From Actinomadura sp. DC4 (lineage in GTDB: Bacteria > Actinomycetota > Actinomycetes > Streptosporangiales > Streptosporangiaceae), in the NCBI RefSeq assembly GCF_030406325.1, contig NZ_JAUEQY010000004.1, forward strand, positions 310,001-374,000: a stretch of 64,000 nt of DNA, read 5' to 3'. The notes under the pieces were generated by a model. The model ran no database searches. It was not told the origin of the DNA and was given only the letters and a program-made list of their open reading frames with translations. Numbering within the stretch: position 1 is the first letter of the stretch; each line of letters starts with the position of its first letter. This document shows, in pieces, positions 32,325 to 41,242 of the stretch. Made by a program: the position numbers and the translations under genes.

Positions 32325-33239
32325 GTGGACGAGCCGAACGACGACACCGGCACGAAGACGTTCGAGGACTGCCGGGGCCTGCTCTTCTCGGTGGCGTACC
32401 GCATGCTGGGCACGGTCGCCGACGCCGAGGACGTCGTCCAGGACACCTGGCTGCGCTGGTCCGGCGCCGACCGCGCGATGGTGAAGGACCCCAAGGCCTA
32501 CCTGGTGCGCATCGTCACCAACACCGCGATCGACCGCCTGCGCTCGGCCCAGGTCCGGCGCGAGTCCTACGTCGGGCCGTGGCTGCCCGAACCGGTCCTC
32601 ACCGCGCCCGACGTCGCCGAGGACGTCGAGCTGACCGAGTCGGTCTCGCTGGCGATGCTGGTCGTGCTGGAGACGCTGTCGCCGCTCGAACGCGCGGTGT
32701 TCGTGCTGCGCGAGGTGTTCGACTTCTCCCACGCCGAGATCGCCACCACCCTCGACCGCTCCGAGGCGAGCGTGCGGCAGGTCGCGCACCGGGCCCGGCA
32801 GCACGTCGCGGAGCGGCGGTCGCGCTTCACGGCGGGCCGCGCCGAGCAGCGCCGCGTGACGGAGGAGCTCCTGTCCGCCATGGTCGGCGGCGACCTGGAC
32901 CGCCTGCTCGCGGTGCTCGCCCCCGACGTCGTGCTGGTCTCGGACGGCGGCGGCAAGCGCACGGCGGCGCGCCGCCCGATCGTGGGCGCGACGCAGGTGG
33001 GCCGCTTCATGGCCGGCATTGCGCAGCGCCCCTACGACGGCGTGGAGCAGGAGGACATGACGGTCGAGTTCGTCGACGTCAACGGCGTGCCCGGCGTGGT
33101 CATCCGCGGCGGCGGGACGGTGCTCAGCGCGATGGCGGCGGAGGTCTCCGAGGGCCGGATCCACGCGATCCACCTGATCGCCAACCCGGACAAGCTGCAG
33201 ACCGTCGCCGAGCGCCGTGAGGTGCCGCTCGAACGCTGA
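32325..33239 (+). CDS. sigJ: ECF41-type sigma factor (SigJ-like)
   Basis: A 304-residue extracytoplasmic sigma factor with regions 2 and 4 in the first 165 residues (FSVAYRMLGTVADAEDVVQD; FSHAEIATTLDRSEASVRQV) and a SnoaL-like C-terminal extension. The three ECF41 markers are present: WLPEP in the linker, DGGGK near 205 and NPDKL near 290. The extension controls activity in place of a classical anti-sigma factor. ECF41 genes usually sit beside a carboxymuconolactone-decarboxylase-like or oxidoreductase gene, which is not the case here. GTG 32325 follows GGGGGA. Confidence 0.92.
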   Translation: MDEPNDDTGTKTFEDCRGLLFSVAYRMLGTVADAEDVVQDTWLRWSGADRAMVKDPKAYLVRIVTNTAIDRLRSAQVRRESYVGPWLPEPVLTAPDVAEDVELTESVSLAMLVVLETLSPLERAVFVLREVFDFSHAEIATTLDRSEASVRQVAHRARQHVAERRSRFTAGRAEQRRVTEELLSAMVGGDLDRLLAVLAPDVVLVSDGGGKRTAARRPIVGATQVGRFMAGIAQRPYDGVEQEDMTVEFVDVNGVPGVVIRGGGTVLSAMAAEVSEGRIHAIHLIANPDKLQTVAERREVPLER

Positions 33240-33241
33240 CG

Positions 33242-33763
33242 TCAGCGGTCGGAGCGCCGCCGCCGGGCACCGATCATGAAGGGGCCGCGGCCCGTGGTCG
33301 TGGCCGGTCCGCCGCCTGGGCGCACGGCAGCGTAGTCGGCGGGCATGCCGCCCGGCGACTCGGGCACCTCGCCGCTCGGCGTGAGGCGGATGATGTACGC
33401 CTCCTCCGCCCACCGCTCGATCTGGTGTTCGCCGTCCGGGGCGTTGAGCCGGGCCTTGGCGAGCAGCGGGGCGATCGCGTCCCACTCCTCCGAGCCGGGC
33501 TCGACCTGGGCGACGTCGGCGACCCAGGAGACCAGCCGGCCGCCCTTGTCCTTGCTGCGGACCGTCACGGTGACCCGCTCGGCCTCCGGCAGCCCCGGCA
33601 GCGGCTGCTCGATGCCGCCGGTGACGACGTAGGCCGCGCCCTCGCCGTCCGGGCCGGTGTGCCAGATGTGCCAGGCCGTACGGGGCTGGGGCAGGCCGGG
33701 CAGCGCCAGCCACAGCAAACCCGACTTCTTGGTGGCCTCCTCGACCAGTGCCGCGATGTCCAC
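33242..33763 (-). CDS. Conserved hypothetical protein
   Basis: A 173-residue cytosolic protein from GTG 33763, ending two bases from the convergent ECF41 gene. The first 125 residues look like one alpha/beta domain: DIAALVEEATKKSGLLWLAL, AYVVTGGIEQPLPGLPEAE, VTVTVRSKDKGGRLVSWVAD. The pattern is reminiscent of flavin/pyridoxamine oxidase-like split barrels, but I do not claim membership. The last 40 residues are Gly/Pro/Arg-rich. It is divergent from the CitE-like gene with only 43 bases between. Confidence 0.65.
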   Translation of the reverse strand: MDIAALVEEATKKSGLLWLALPGLPQPRTAWHIWHTGPDGEGAAYVVTGGIEQPLPGLPEAERVTVTVRSKDKGGRLVSWVADVAQVEPGSEEWDAIAPLLAKARLNAPDGEHQIERWAEEAYIIRLTPSGEVPESPGGMPADYAAVRPGGGPATTTGRGPFMIGARRRRSDR

Positions 33764-33806
33764 GCCCGCAGTCTCCCACGCGCACGCGATGGATAGCATC
33801 CGGTGC

Positions 33807-34745
33807 ATGCCGATGCGTTCCCGCCGCACCACTCTCGCGGTGCCCGCCAGCAACCCGCGTTTCATCGAGAAGGCGCGCGGGCTGGACAGCGACGAGTTCT
33901 TCCTCGACCTGGAGGACGCGGTCGCGCCGCAGGCCAAGGACGAGGCGCGCGCCAACGTCGTGGCCGCGCTCAACGACGGCGACTGGGGCGAGAGGGTCCG
34001 CGTCGTGCGGATCAACGACGTGACGACCCCGTTCGCCTACCGCGACGTCATCGAGGTGGTCGAGAACGCCGGCGCGAACCTCGACTGCCTCCTGCTGCCC
34101 AAGGTCTCCTCCCCGGACCACGTCGTCTGGCTGGACCTCCTGCTGACCCAGGTCGAGCGCGCGGCCGGCCTGCCGGTCGGCCGCATCGGCGTCGAGGCGC
34201 AGATCGAGGACGCGCCGGGCCTCACCCGCGTCGACGAGATCGCGGCCGCCTCACCGCGCCTGGAGGCCCTGGTGTTCGGGCCCGGCGACCTCATGGCCTC
34301 GATCAACATGAAGACGCTCGTGGTGGGGGAGCAGCCGCCCGGATACACCGAGGGCGACGCGTACCACTACATCCTCATGCGCATCCTCCTCGCCGCCCGC
34401 GCGCACGACCTGCAGGCGATCGACGGGCCCTACTTCAACGTGCGTGACGTGCCCGCCTTCCGCCGGGCCGCCGAGCGTTCCGCGGCGCTCGGCTTCGACG
34501 GAAAGTGGGTGCTCCACCCCGCCCAGATCGAGGCGGGCAACGAGGTCTACTCCCCGGCGCAGGACGACTACGACCACGCCGAGTTGATCCTCGACGCCTA
34601 CGACCACGCCACGCGGGTGCAGGGCCGGGGCGCGGCGATGCTGGGCGAGGAGATGATCGACGAGGCCTCGCGCAAGATGGCGCTGGTCATCGCGGCCAAG
34701 GGCCGCGCGGCGGGTCTGCGGCGCACGAAGACCTTCGAGCCGTGA
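33807..34745 (+). CDS. HpcH/HpaI-family CoA ester lyase (CitE-like)
   Basis: A 312-residue TIM-barrel enzyme like citrate lyase beta subunit and malyl-CoA lyase or thioesterase. Landmarks are TLAVPASNPRFIEKARG, DEFFLDLEDAVAP near 30 (acid ligands for Mg), RINDVTTPF, the barrel strand GVEAQIEDAPGL near 133 and LVFGPGDLMASI near 156, and GKWVLHPAQI near 235. It would cleave or hydrolyse a 3-hydroxyacyl-CoA such as malyl-CoA. No citrate lyase alpha or gamma genes are nearby, so it is the stand-alone type. ATG 33807 and 33813 are both possible. Confidence 0.88.
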   Translation: MPMRSRRTTLAVPASNPRFIEKARGLDSDEFFLDLEDAVAPQAKDEARANVVAALNDGDWGERVRVVRINDVTTPFAYRDVIEVVENAGANLDCLLLPKVSSPDHVVWLDLLLTQVERAAGLPVGRIGVEAQIEDAPGLTRVDEIAAASPRLEALVFGPGDLMASINMKTLVVGEQPPGYTEGDAYHYILMRILLAARAHDLQAIDGPYFNVRDVPAFRRAAERSAALGFDGKWVLHPAQIEAGNEVYSPAQDDYDHAELILDAYDHATRVQGRGAAMLGEEMIDEASRKMALVIAAKGRAAGLRRTKTFEP

Positions 34746-34803
34746 CGGTGCCGGTCACCGGGCCCCTTGACGTCTGACCTCGGAAGGGCGACCGTGAGTA
34801 ACC

Positions 34804-35424
34804 ATGAGTACCGCGCCCACGTGCCCGCGGTGCCGCGGGCCGCTCCAACCGCCCAGCGTCTGGTCGAGCGCGTGGATCTGCAGCGTGCACGGTGAGGTGC
34901 CTCCGTTCACGCCCTCCCGCAGGCCCTGCAGAGAGGCCCTGGAGGCCGTACGCTCGCGGGCCCGGGTGCCGGTCTGGGTCCCGTGGCCGTTGCCGCCCGG
35001 CTGGCTCGTGACCGGCTTCGCCGAGGCCGGCGACGAGCGGTCCGGGGCGCTGGCCACCGCTGTGGCGCTGTCCGGCCCGTCGCCGGTCGGCGGCCCGGCC
35101 GACCTCGTGCTCGTCGCCGAGGAGCCCGGGGTCGGCCTCGGCTCCTCCTACGCCGGCCTGCCCGGACCCGACCCGGGCGACGGGTTCGGCGTCTCGGCGC
35201 CCAACGCCAAGGTCGAGATCGACGGCCACCCTGTGTCGATGTGGGCGGCGGACACCCGCACCGCCGCCGCGTACGCGGGCGAGGCGCTCGCGAACTGGCT
35301 GTGGGCGATCCTGTGGCCCGACACGGCCGGGCTCCTCATGCTGGAGGGGCTCAGCCTCCGCGACCTGCGGGAGACCGACCCCGATCTGCCGTACGGCGCG
35401 CTCTGCCCCCGTCTCGAGGAATGA
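34804..35424 (+). CDS. DUF6758-like protein with N-terminal zinc ribbon
   Basis: A 206-residue protein beginning with a short zinc ribbon: CPRCRGPLQPPSVWSSAWIC and then SVHG. The rest alternates strands and Gly/Pro loops (WVPWPLPPGWLVTGFAEAGD; LVLVAEEPGVGLGSSYAGLP) and ends LCPRLEE. It resembles the actinobacterial DUF6758 family, often labelled phosphotransacetylase-like without biochemical support. The PHP phosphoesterase gene starts three bases after its stop, so both share a transcript. Confidence 0.75.
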   Translation: MSTAPTCPRCRGPLQPPSVWSSAWICSVHGEVPPFTPSRRPCREALEAVRSRARVPVWVPWPLPPGWLVTGFAEAGDERSGALATAVALSGPSPVGGPADLVLVAEEPGVGLGSSYAGLPGPDPGDGFGVSAPNAKVEIDGHPVSMWAADTRTAAAYAGEALANWLWAILWPDTAGLLMLEGLSLRDLRETDPDLPYGALCPRLEE

Positions 35425-35427
35425 TCG

Positions 35428-36276
35428 ATGCGCATCGACCTGCACGCCCACAGCTCCGTCTCCGACGGCACGCAGCCGCCCGCCGACGTCGTACGCCGGG
35501 CCCACGCCGCCGGCGTCGGCGTGCTCGGCCTGACCGACCACGACACGGTCGGCGGGCACGAGGAGGCCGTACGCGCGCTTCCGCCGGGCATGACGCTCGT
35601 ACGGGGCATGGAGCTCTCGTGCCGGCTGCAGGACCACAGCCTCCACCTGCTGGCCTACCTGTTCGACCCGGATGAGCCGGAGCTGGCGGCCGAGCGCGAG
35701 CGCATCCGCGACGACCGCGTGCACCGGGCGCGCGGCATGGTCGAGCGGCTGGGCGAGCTGGGCACCCCGGTCACCTGGGACCTGGTCCGGCGGATCACCG
35801 GCGAGTCGGTTCCCGGACGGCCGCACATCGCCCGCGCCATGGTCGAGGCGGGCGTCGTGGCGACCGTGGGAGAGGCGTTCACGCCGGAGTGGATCGGACC
35901 GGGCGGGCGCGCGTACGTCGACCGCTACGCCCTGGACCCGGAGCGTGCGGTCCGGCTCGTACGCGGGGCGGGCGGCGTGCCGGTGCTGGCCCATCCGCGT
36001 CCGGAGCAGCGCGGCTACACCGTCACCGACGAGGAGATCGCGACCCTCGTACGGGCCGGGCTCGGCGGGATCGAGGTCGACCATCCGGACCATCCCGCCG
36101 CCGACCGCGCCGCGCTGCTGGGGCTGGCGGGTGAGCTGGGGCTGTTCGTCACGGGATCGAGCGATGACCACGGCGAGCTGACCGGGCACCGGCTGGGCGT
36201 GGAGAGCACGGCGCCGGAGGCGTACGACGCGCTGCGGTCCCAGGCCACGGGCGCGGCTCCGGACGCCGGCCGGTGA
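35428..36276 (+). CDS. PHP-domain phosphoesterase (TrpH/RnaAM-like)
   Basis: A 282-residue PHP metallo-phosphoesterase. The metal-binding motifs are RIDLHAHSSVSDGTQ at 2-16, GLTDHDTVGG near 33, the Glu/His block near 60 (MELSCRLQDHSLHLLAY), VLAHPRPEQ near 185, GIEVDHPDH near 210 and SSDDHGE near 238. Related enzymes are 5-prime-3-prime exoribonucleases or 3-prime,5-prime-bisphosphate nucleotidases. It is cotranscribed with the zinc-ribbon protein. Confidence 0.92.
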   Translation: MRIDLHAHSSVSDGTQPPADVVRRAHAAGVGVLGLTDHDTVGGHEEAVRALPPGMTLVRGMELSCRLQDHSLHLLAYLFDPDEPELAAERERIRDDRVHRARGMVERLGELGTPVTWDLVRRITGESVPGRPHIARAMVEAGVVATVGEAFTPEWIGPGGRAYVDRYALDPERAVRLVRGAGGVPVLAHPRPEQRGYTVTDEEIATLVRAGLGGIEVDHPDHPAADRAALLGLAGELGLFVTGSSDDHGELTGHRLGVESTAPEAYDALRSQATGAAPDAGR

Positions 36277-36385
36277 CGTCACGGACCGGCCGTACGGCCG
36301 TGGCCGGGGAAGAAATCCCAGCGTGGCACGATGCTAGGAAGACGGACCGGCGGGGCCGGTCGACAGCGGACGAAAGGGTGGGCGG

Positions 36386-37060
36386 ATGAGCGCGGAACTC
36401 TGGACCGCGGTGGACGACTACTTCGACAGGGCGCTCGTGCCCTCCGACCCCGCGCTGGACGCCGCGCTGGAGGCCAGCGCGGAGGCCGGCCTGCCGCGGA
36501 TCGGCGTCGCGCCCAACCAGGGCAAGATGCTGCAGCTCCTGGCCCGCCTGCAGGGTGCGCGCCGCATCCTGGAGGTCGGCACGCTCGGCGGCTACAGCAC
36601 GATCTGGCTGGCGCGGGCGCTGCCGCCCGGAGGGCGCCTGATCACGCTGGAGGTCGACCCGAAGCACGCCGAGGTCGCCCGCGCCAACGTCGCGCGCGCC
36701 GGCCTCGCCGACGTGGTCGACCTGCGGCTCGGCCCGGCCCTGGAGACGCTGCCCAAGCTCGCCACCGAGGGCGGCGGGCCGTTCGACATGATCTTCATCG
36801 ACGCCGACAAGCCCAACAACCGCGAGTACTTCGGATGGGCGATCGAGCTGGCCCGGCCCGGCACGCTGATCGTCGTCGACAACGTGGTCCGCTACGGGCA
36901 GGTCGTCGACCCGGACGACACCGACCCCGACACCCAGGGCGTGCACCGGCTCAACGAGCTGATCGCCTCCGAGCCCCGCGTCAGCGCCATGGCGATGCAG
37001 ACCGTGGGACGCAAGGGACACGACGGGTTCGTGATGGCGCTGGTGAACGACGACGTGTGA
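36386..37060 (+). CDS. SAM-dependent O-methyltransferase
   Basis: A 224-residue caffeoyl-CoA-type O-methyltransferase, a second member in the window and clearly distinct from the one beside sigE. SAM-binding motif RRILEVGTLGGYSTIWLAR lies at about 58-76, followed by LITLEVDPKHAEVARAN, the metal ligand segment FIDADKPNNREYFGW near 137 and VDNVVRYGQV near 168. It would methylate a catechol or similar hydroxyl; the substrate is unknown. A purine-rich AAAGGGTGGG precedes the ATG. Confidence 0.93.
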   Translation: MSAELWTAVDDYFDRALVPSDPALDAALEASAEAGLPRIGVAPNQGKMLQLLARLQGARRILEVGTLGGYSTIWLARALPPGGRLITLEVDPKHAEVARANVARAGLADVVDLRLGPALETLPKLATEGGGPFDMIFIDADKPNNREYFGWAIELARPGTLIVVDNVVRYGQVVDPDDTDPDTQGVHRLNELIASEPRVSAMAMQTVGRKGHDGFVMALVNDDV

Positions 37061-37164
37061 GCGGGGGCGGACGGGCGGGAAAGGGGCAAACTCCCGGCGC
37101 CCGGGTGACGTCCAACGGGTGTGAGCGTCGCCGATCGCCGGTCGCTCTTCCACCGGAGGTCCTG

Positions 37165-38658
37165 ATGCCCGACACTGAGCCCCTGCGGCCGGACGACCCG
37201 GCTCGCCTGGGGCCGTACACCCTGACCGGCCGGCTGGGCCGCGGCGGATACGGCGTCGTCTATCTCGCCGAGCCGCCGCACGGCGAGCGGGTGGCGATCA
37301 AGCTCCTGCAGACCGCGCTCGCCGAGACGGGCGGCGAGCGCGAGCGGTTCGCCCGCGAGGCGGCGGCGGCCAAGCAGGTGGCGCGGTTCTGCACCGCTCA
37401 GGTGCTCGACGCCGACTTCGCCGGCGACCGCCCCTACATCGTCAGCGAGTACGTCCCCGGGCCCTCTCTGCAGGATCTCGTGGCCGAGCGGGGGCCGCTG
37501 GAGGGCGGGGCGCTGGACCGGCTCGCCATCGGCACGGCCACGGCGCTGGTCGCCATCCACCAGGCCGGCGTCGTGCACCGCGACTTCAAGCCGCCGAACG
37601 TCCTGATGGGACCCGACGGCCCCCGCGTGATCGACTTCGGCATCGCCCGGATGATGGACCGCTCGGCCACGCTCACCGGCCACATGCTCGGCACGCCCGC
37701 GTACATGGCGCCGGAGCAGGTCTCCGGCGGGCGGGTCACCCCGGCGGTCGACGTGTTCGCCTGGGGCGCGACGCTGGTCTTCGCGGCGAACGGGATGCCG
37801 CCGTTCGGCCGCGACTCGATCGCCGTGCTCGCCCACCGCATCATCCACGAGCCGCCCGAGCTCGGCGCCCTGACCGGGAGCCTGCGCGCGCTGGTCGCCG
37901 AGTGCCTGGACAAGGACCCGGCCCGGCGGCCGGACGCGAGCATGCTCCTGATGCGCCTGCTCGGTCACACCACGGTGCCCGTGGAGCGCCAGGCGCAGAC
38001 GGCGATCCTGGCCGAGGGCGTCACGGCGGCCGTGCCGTCCGGGCGTACGGGGCCGCCGACGCGCCCGGTCACGCCCGCCGGGCTCGCGGAGACGCGCGCC
38101 GTCGACGCCCCGCTCACCGCCGCAACGGTCCCGCCGCCGAAGAAGAGCCGGAACGTGTTCTTGGCCGTGGCCGGCCTGGCCGCGGCGCTCGCCCTGGCCG
38201 GCACCGTGATCGCGCTGGCGGCGCTCCGTGACGACAAGAAGCAGAACCCCGTACCGGGACCGACCACGACCGTCTACACGAGCGGCACCACCGCGGCGAG
38301 CCAGGCGGTCCCGCCGCGGGGCTCGTCGCCCAGGACCGAGCACCAGGCGCCACAGCCGACTCTCACCGTCACGGCGAGCGACTGCGACCTCGGCACCACC
38401 GGGACCACCTGCACCGTGACGCTCACAGGCGGCGGCGCGCCGCTCCACTGGACCGCCTCGGTCGGGGAACCCCTCTCCCTCAGCGTGACGAGCGGCTCCC
38501 TCGACCCCGGTGAAACGGTCACCGTCACGGTCACCCTTCACCCGGCCACGCCCCGGGCCGACGGCGCCGTGACCGTGACTTTCACCGGTGGAGGCCGCAC
38601 CCACACGGTGCGGGTGACGTGGGAGGGCGAGCCCGCCGTCGACCCGTCGTCGAGCTGA
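37165..38658 (+). CDS. Transmembrane Ser/Thr protein kinase with Ig-like outer domain
   Basis: A 497-residue Hanks-type kinase. The glycine loop is LGRGGYGVVYLAE, ATP-lysine K46 in VAIKLL, catalytic D140 in HRDFKPPN and the DFG motif in IDFGIAR; activation and APE segments (GTPAYMAPEQV) are intact. A juxtamembrane linker precedes one membrane span at about 330-352. The outer 120 residues contain two Cys and a beta-sandwich-like domain (SVGEPLSLSVTSGSLDPGET), not PASTA repeats. It probably senses an envelope cue by that domain. GGAGG stands six bases before the ATG. Confidence 0.94.
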   Translation: MPDTEPLRPDDPARLGPYTLTGRLGRGGYGVVYLAEPPHGERVAIKLLQTALAETGGERERFAREAAAAKQVARFCTAQVLDADFAGDRPYIVSEYVPGPSLQDLVAERGPLEGGALDRLAIGTATALVAIHQAGVVHRDFKPPNVLMGPDGPRVIDFGIARMMDRSATLTGHMLGTPAYMAPEQVSGGRVTPAVDVFAWGATLVFAANGMPPFGRDSIAVLAHRIIHEPPELGALTGSLRALVAECLDKDPARRPDASMLLMRLLGHTTVPVERQAQTAILAEGVTAAVPSGRTGPPTRPVTPAGLAETRAVDAPLTAATVPPPKKSRNVFLAVAGLAAALALAGTVIALAALRDDKKQNPVPGPTTTVYTSGTTAASQAVPPRGSSPRTEHQAPQPTLTVTASDCDLGTTGTTCTVTLTGGGAPLHWTASVGEPLSLSVTSGSLDPGETVTVTVTLHPATPRADGAVTVTFTGGGRTHTVRVTWEGEPAVDPSSS

Positions 38659-38709
38659 TGTACGCGGTGCCGCGCGCAACGGAGGCCAGGAGTCGGTAGG
38701 GTCTGAACC

Positions 38710-39405
38710 GTGGACGCGCGCATCGACAAAGTGGTGACATCGGGCAAGGTCGCCATCGACGACAACGAGTACGACATCGAGAGCAACACCTACGTCGTAG
38801 GTGACGACGACTCGGTGATCGTCATCGACCCCTCTCACGACGCCGAGCCGATCCTCAAGGCGGTCGGCGAACGCGAGGTGATGGCCGTCATCTGCACGGA
38901 CGGCCGGGCGGGTCACCTGAGCGCCGTTCTCGAGGTGGCCGAGGCCGACGCGGACGACCCGGCGCCGATCGCGCTGCACACCCGTGACCGGCTGCTCTGG
39001 CGCCAATACTTCCGTGCCCTCGCGAGCGAGAGCGAGGACGCGGAGTTCATGAAGGACCTCACGCCCGACCTCGACATCGAGGACGGCGGGGTCTTCGAGA
39101 TCGGCGGCGCGCAGCTCGAGGTCATGCACACGCCCGGCCACACGCCGGGCAGCATCTGCCTCTACAGCGAGCAGCTCGGTGTGCTGTTCTCCGGCGACAC
39201 CCTGCACAAGGGACGGCCGGGCCGGATCGGGCCGGACTACCCGGAGCTGCAGGAACAGCTCAACTCCATCGGCGCGCTGCTCGGCCCGCTGCCCGCCGAG
39301 ACCCGGGTCCTGCCTGGTCAGGGCGAGGAGACCACGATCGGCGACGAGGACTCCCAGTGGGAGAGCTGGTCCGTCCTCGCCCAGGAGCCCGACTCCGAGT
39401 CCTGA
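38710..39405 (+). CDS. Metallo-beta-lactamase-fold protein lacking the main metal ligands
   Basis: A 231-residue MBL-fold protein. The fold is evident from VVGDDDSVIVIDPSHDAE, LEVMHTPGHTPGSICLY and GVLFSGDTLHKG. However, the HxHxDH motif, expected after the strand AVICT, reads DGRAGH, leaving only its final His, and the late PGHG-type ligand reads PGQGEET. The His of TPGHT and the Asp of SGDT remain. A normal dinuclear zinc centre is therefore unlikely; the protein may be a mononuclear, non-catalytic or binding relative. The start is GTG. The nuclease gene begins four bases after its stop. Confidence 0.85.
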   Translation: MDARIDKVVTSGKVAIDDNEYDIESNTYVVGDDDSVIVIDPSHDAEPILKAVGEREVMAVICTDGRAGHLSAVLEVAEADADDPAPIALHTRDRLLWRQYFRALASESEDAEFMKDLTPDLDIEDGGVFEIGGAQLEVMHTPGHTPGSICLYSEQLGVLFSGDTLHKGRPGRIGPDYPELQEQLNSIGALLGPLPAETRVLPGQGEETTIGDEDSQWESWSVLAQEPDSES

Positions 39406-39409
39406 GACG

Positions 39410-40285
39410 ATGGCCGCCGAGCAGCTCGGCTTCGAGGGAATGCCGAAACGGCTCTATCCCTGCACGCCCTCACGGCTCAACACCTGGCTCGACTGCCCGC
39501 GCCGCTACCGCATGACCTACCTCGACCGGCCCAAGCCGGAGCGAGGCCCGCCGTGGGCCCACAACAGCGTCGGCGCGAGCGTCCACAACGCGCTCGCCGG
39601 CTGGTGGCGGCTGCCGCTCGAGGAGCGTACGGCCGAGACCGCGGGCCGGCTGCTGGAGCGCGGCTGGCTGACCGACGGTTTCCGTGACGCGGCGCAGTCC
39701 GCCGAGTGGCGGCGGCGCTCACGCGCGATGGTGGAGACCTACGTCGCGGGCATCGACCCGGCCGACGAGCCGGTCGGCGTCGAGCGCACGGTCTCGATGA
39801 AGACCCACCTGATCACCGTGCAGGGCCGCATCGACCGGCTGGACCGCCGCGGCGCCGAGCTGGTCGTGGTGGACTACAAGACCGGCCGCAGGCCCCTCAC
39901 ATCGGACGACGCGCGTTCGTCGCTGGCGCTCGCGCTCTACGCCGCGGCGGCGGGGCGGATGATGCGCGCCGAGTGCCACCTGGTCGAGCTGCACCACCTG
40001 CCGACCGGCGAGGTCGCGGTCTGGGAGCACACCGACGAGTCCCTCGACCGCCACCTGCGGAGGGCCGAGCAGATCGCCGAAGAGTGCGGCGACGCCGACG
40101 AGTGGTACCGCGAGAAGATCCCGCGCGGCAGCGTCAACGACCGGCCGCATGCGGAGTTCGACGCGAAGTTCCCGCCACGCCCGGGCGTGCTGTGCGCGTG
40201 GTGCGACTACTCCCGGCACTGCCCGGAGGGGCGGCAGACCGCTCCCCCCAAGGACCCCTGGGCCTCACTGCCCGACGAGGCCTGA
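39410..40285 (+). CDS. RecB-type PD-(D/E)XK nuclease with Fe-S staple
   Basis: A 291-residue stand-alone RecB-like nuclease. Core motifs are GASVHNALAGWW near 53, GRIDRLDRRGAELVVVDYKT (motifs II and III with D and DYK, about 142-162) and a final QxxxY-like helix. Cysteines in DCPRRY near 29 and C-x2-C-x5-C in LCAWCDYSRHC near 268 would form the iron-sulfur staple seen in AddB and Cas4-like nucleases. It starts four bases after the MBL-fold gene. DNA end-processing is likely; there is no helicase partner here, though AdnAB lies 20 kb away. Confidence 0.9.
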   Translation: MAAEQLGFEGMPKRLYPCTPSRLNTWLDCPRRYRMTYLDRPKPERGPPWAHNSVGASVHNALAGWWRLPLEERTAETAGRLLERGWLTDGFRDAAQSAEWRRRSRAMVETYVAGIDPADEPVGVERTVSMKTHLITVQGRIDRLDRRGAELVVVDYKTGRRPLTSDDARSSLALALYAAAAGRMMRAECHLVELHHLPTGEVAVWEHTDESLDRHLRRAEQIAEECGDADEWYREKIPRGSVNDRPHAEFDAKFPPRPGVLCAWCDYSRHCPEGRQTAPPKDPWASLPDEA

Positions 40286-40288
40286 CCG

Positions 40289-41191
40289 CTACACGCCGGC
40301 GGGCCAGCGGCGGGGGTCGCGCAGGCCGTACAGGCCCTTGCTCATGTCATAGCCGCCTTCGGCCAGCCGGTGGCGGGCGCCCTCCAGCATGTCCTTCGTC
40401 GCCTGCTGGAACGACAGGTCGTGCACGACCTCGGGCAGGGAGTTCATCGTCAGCCGGAACGACCGGAGCGCCGCGGTCACCACGGGCTGCGGCACCTCGG
40501 GCAGGATGCCGTACATCCGCCGGGCCCACCTGGGCATCGAGTAGTAACAGAGCGCGCCGAACGGGACGTACGCCGGTTTGCCCGGGCGCAGGAAGCGCAT
40601 CTCACGCGGCAGCTTCGGCCAGAGCAGGAACCGTACGGCCGAGCGCGCCTCCGGGGTGACCTTCAGCCGCGGGCGCGCCTCGGCGAAGTAGGCCTCCATC
40701 TCGGCGACGCTGCCGGGTACGTCCTCCTCGTGCAGCCCGACGTAGGCGGCGCTGCGGCGCTGTTCGGCGAAGTAGCGGTCGGCCTGGCCGTCGGTGAGAC
40801 GCAGGCCGGCGCGGCGGGCGACCTCCAGGTAGGAGGAGACCTCGGCGCAGTGCACCCACAGCAGGAGTTCGGGGTCGTCGACGTGGTGGACGCGCCCGGT
40901 GTCGGGGTCCTTGATGCGCAGGGCCTTGTGGATGCCGCGCACCTTGCGGCCGATCCGGTCGGCCTCCTCGGCGGTGCCCCAGGTCACGACGCCCACGAAG
41001 TCGGCGGTGCGCTGCAGCCGGCCGATCGGGTCCTCCTGGAAGGTGGAGTTCTGCCAGACGCCGCGCATCGCGATCGGGTGCAGGGCCTGGAGCATCAGAC
41101 CGCGTACGCCGCCGATCCACATCGACCGGTCGATGTGGACCTGCCAGGTGACACTCTGGGGGGACTGCACGGTCAGGTCCATGGCGACCAT
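40289..41191 (-). CDS. DUF2236/MpaB-type oxygenase-like protein
   Basis: A 300-residue protein of the DUF2236 (latex-clearing/mycophenolate MpaB-like) family, some of which are b-type haem oxygenases. Visible features are RGLMLQALHPIAMRGVWQNS near 30, the helix LLWVHCAEVSSYLEVARRAG with its HC pair near 110, and YFAEQRRSAAYVG. ATG at 41191 has AAGGAAG upstream and fits the usual start. It ends three bases from the convergent nuclease gene. Substrate unknown. Confidence 0.88.
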   Translation of the reverse strand: MVAMDLTVQSPQSVTWQVHIDRSMWIGGVRGLMLQALHPIAMRGVWQNSTFQEDPIGRLQRTADFVGVVTWGTAEEADRIGRKVRGIHKALRIKDPDTGRVHHVDDPELLLWVHCAEVSSYLEVARRAGLRLTDGQADRYFAEQRRSAAYVGLHEEDVPGSVAEMEAYFAEARPRLKVTPEARSAVRFLLWPKLPREMRFLRPGKPAYVPFGALCYYSMPRWARRMYGILPEVPQPVVTAALRSFRLTMNSLPEVVHDLSFQQATKDMLEGARHRLAEGGYDMSKGLYGLRDPRRWPAGV

Positions 41192-41242
41192 CGTAAGTGC
41201 TTCCTTACATGAGACGCGATGTGTCTCTCGTCTCATGTCCGC

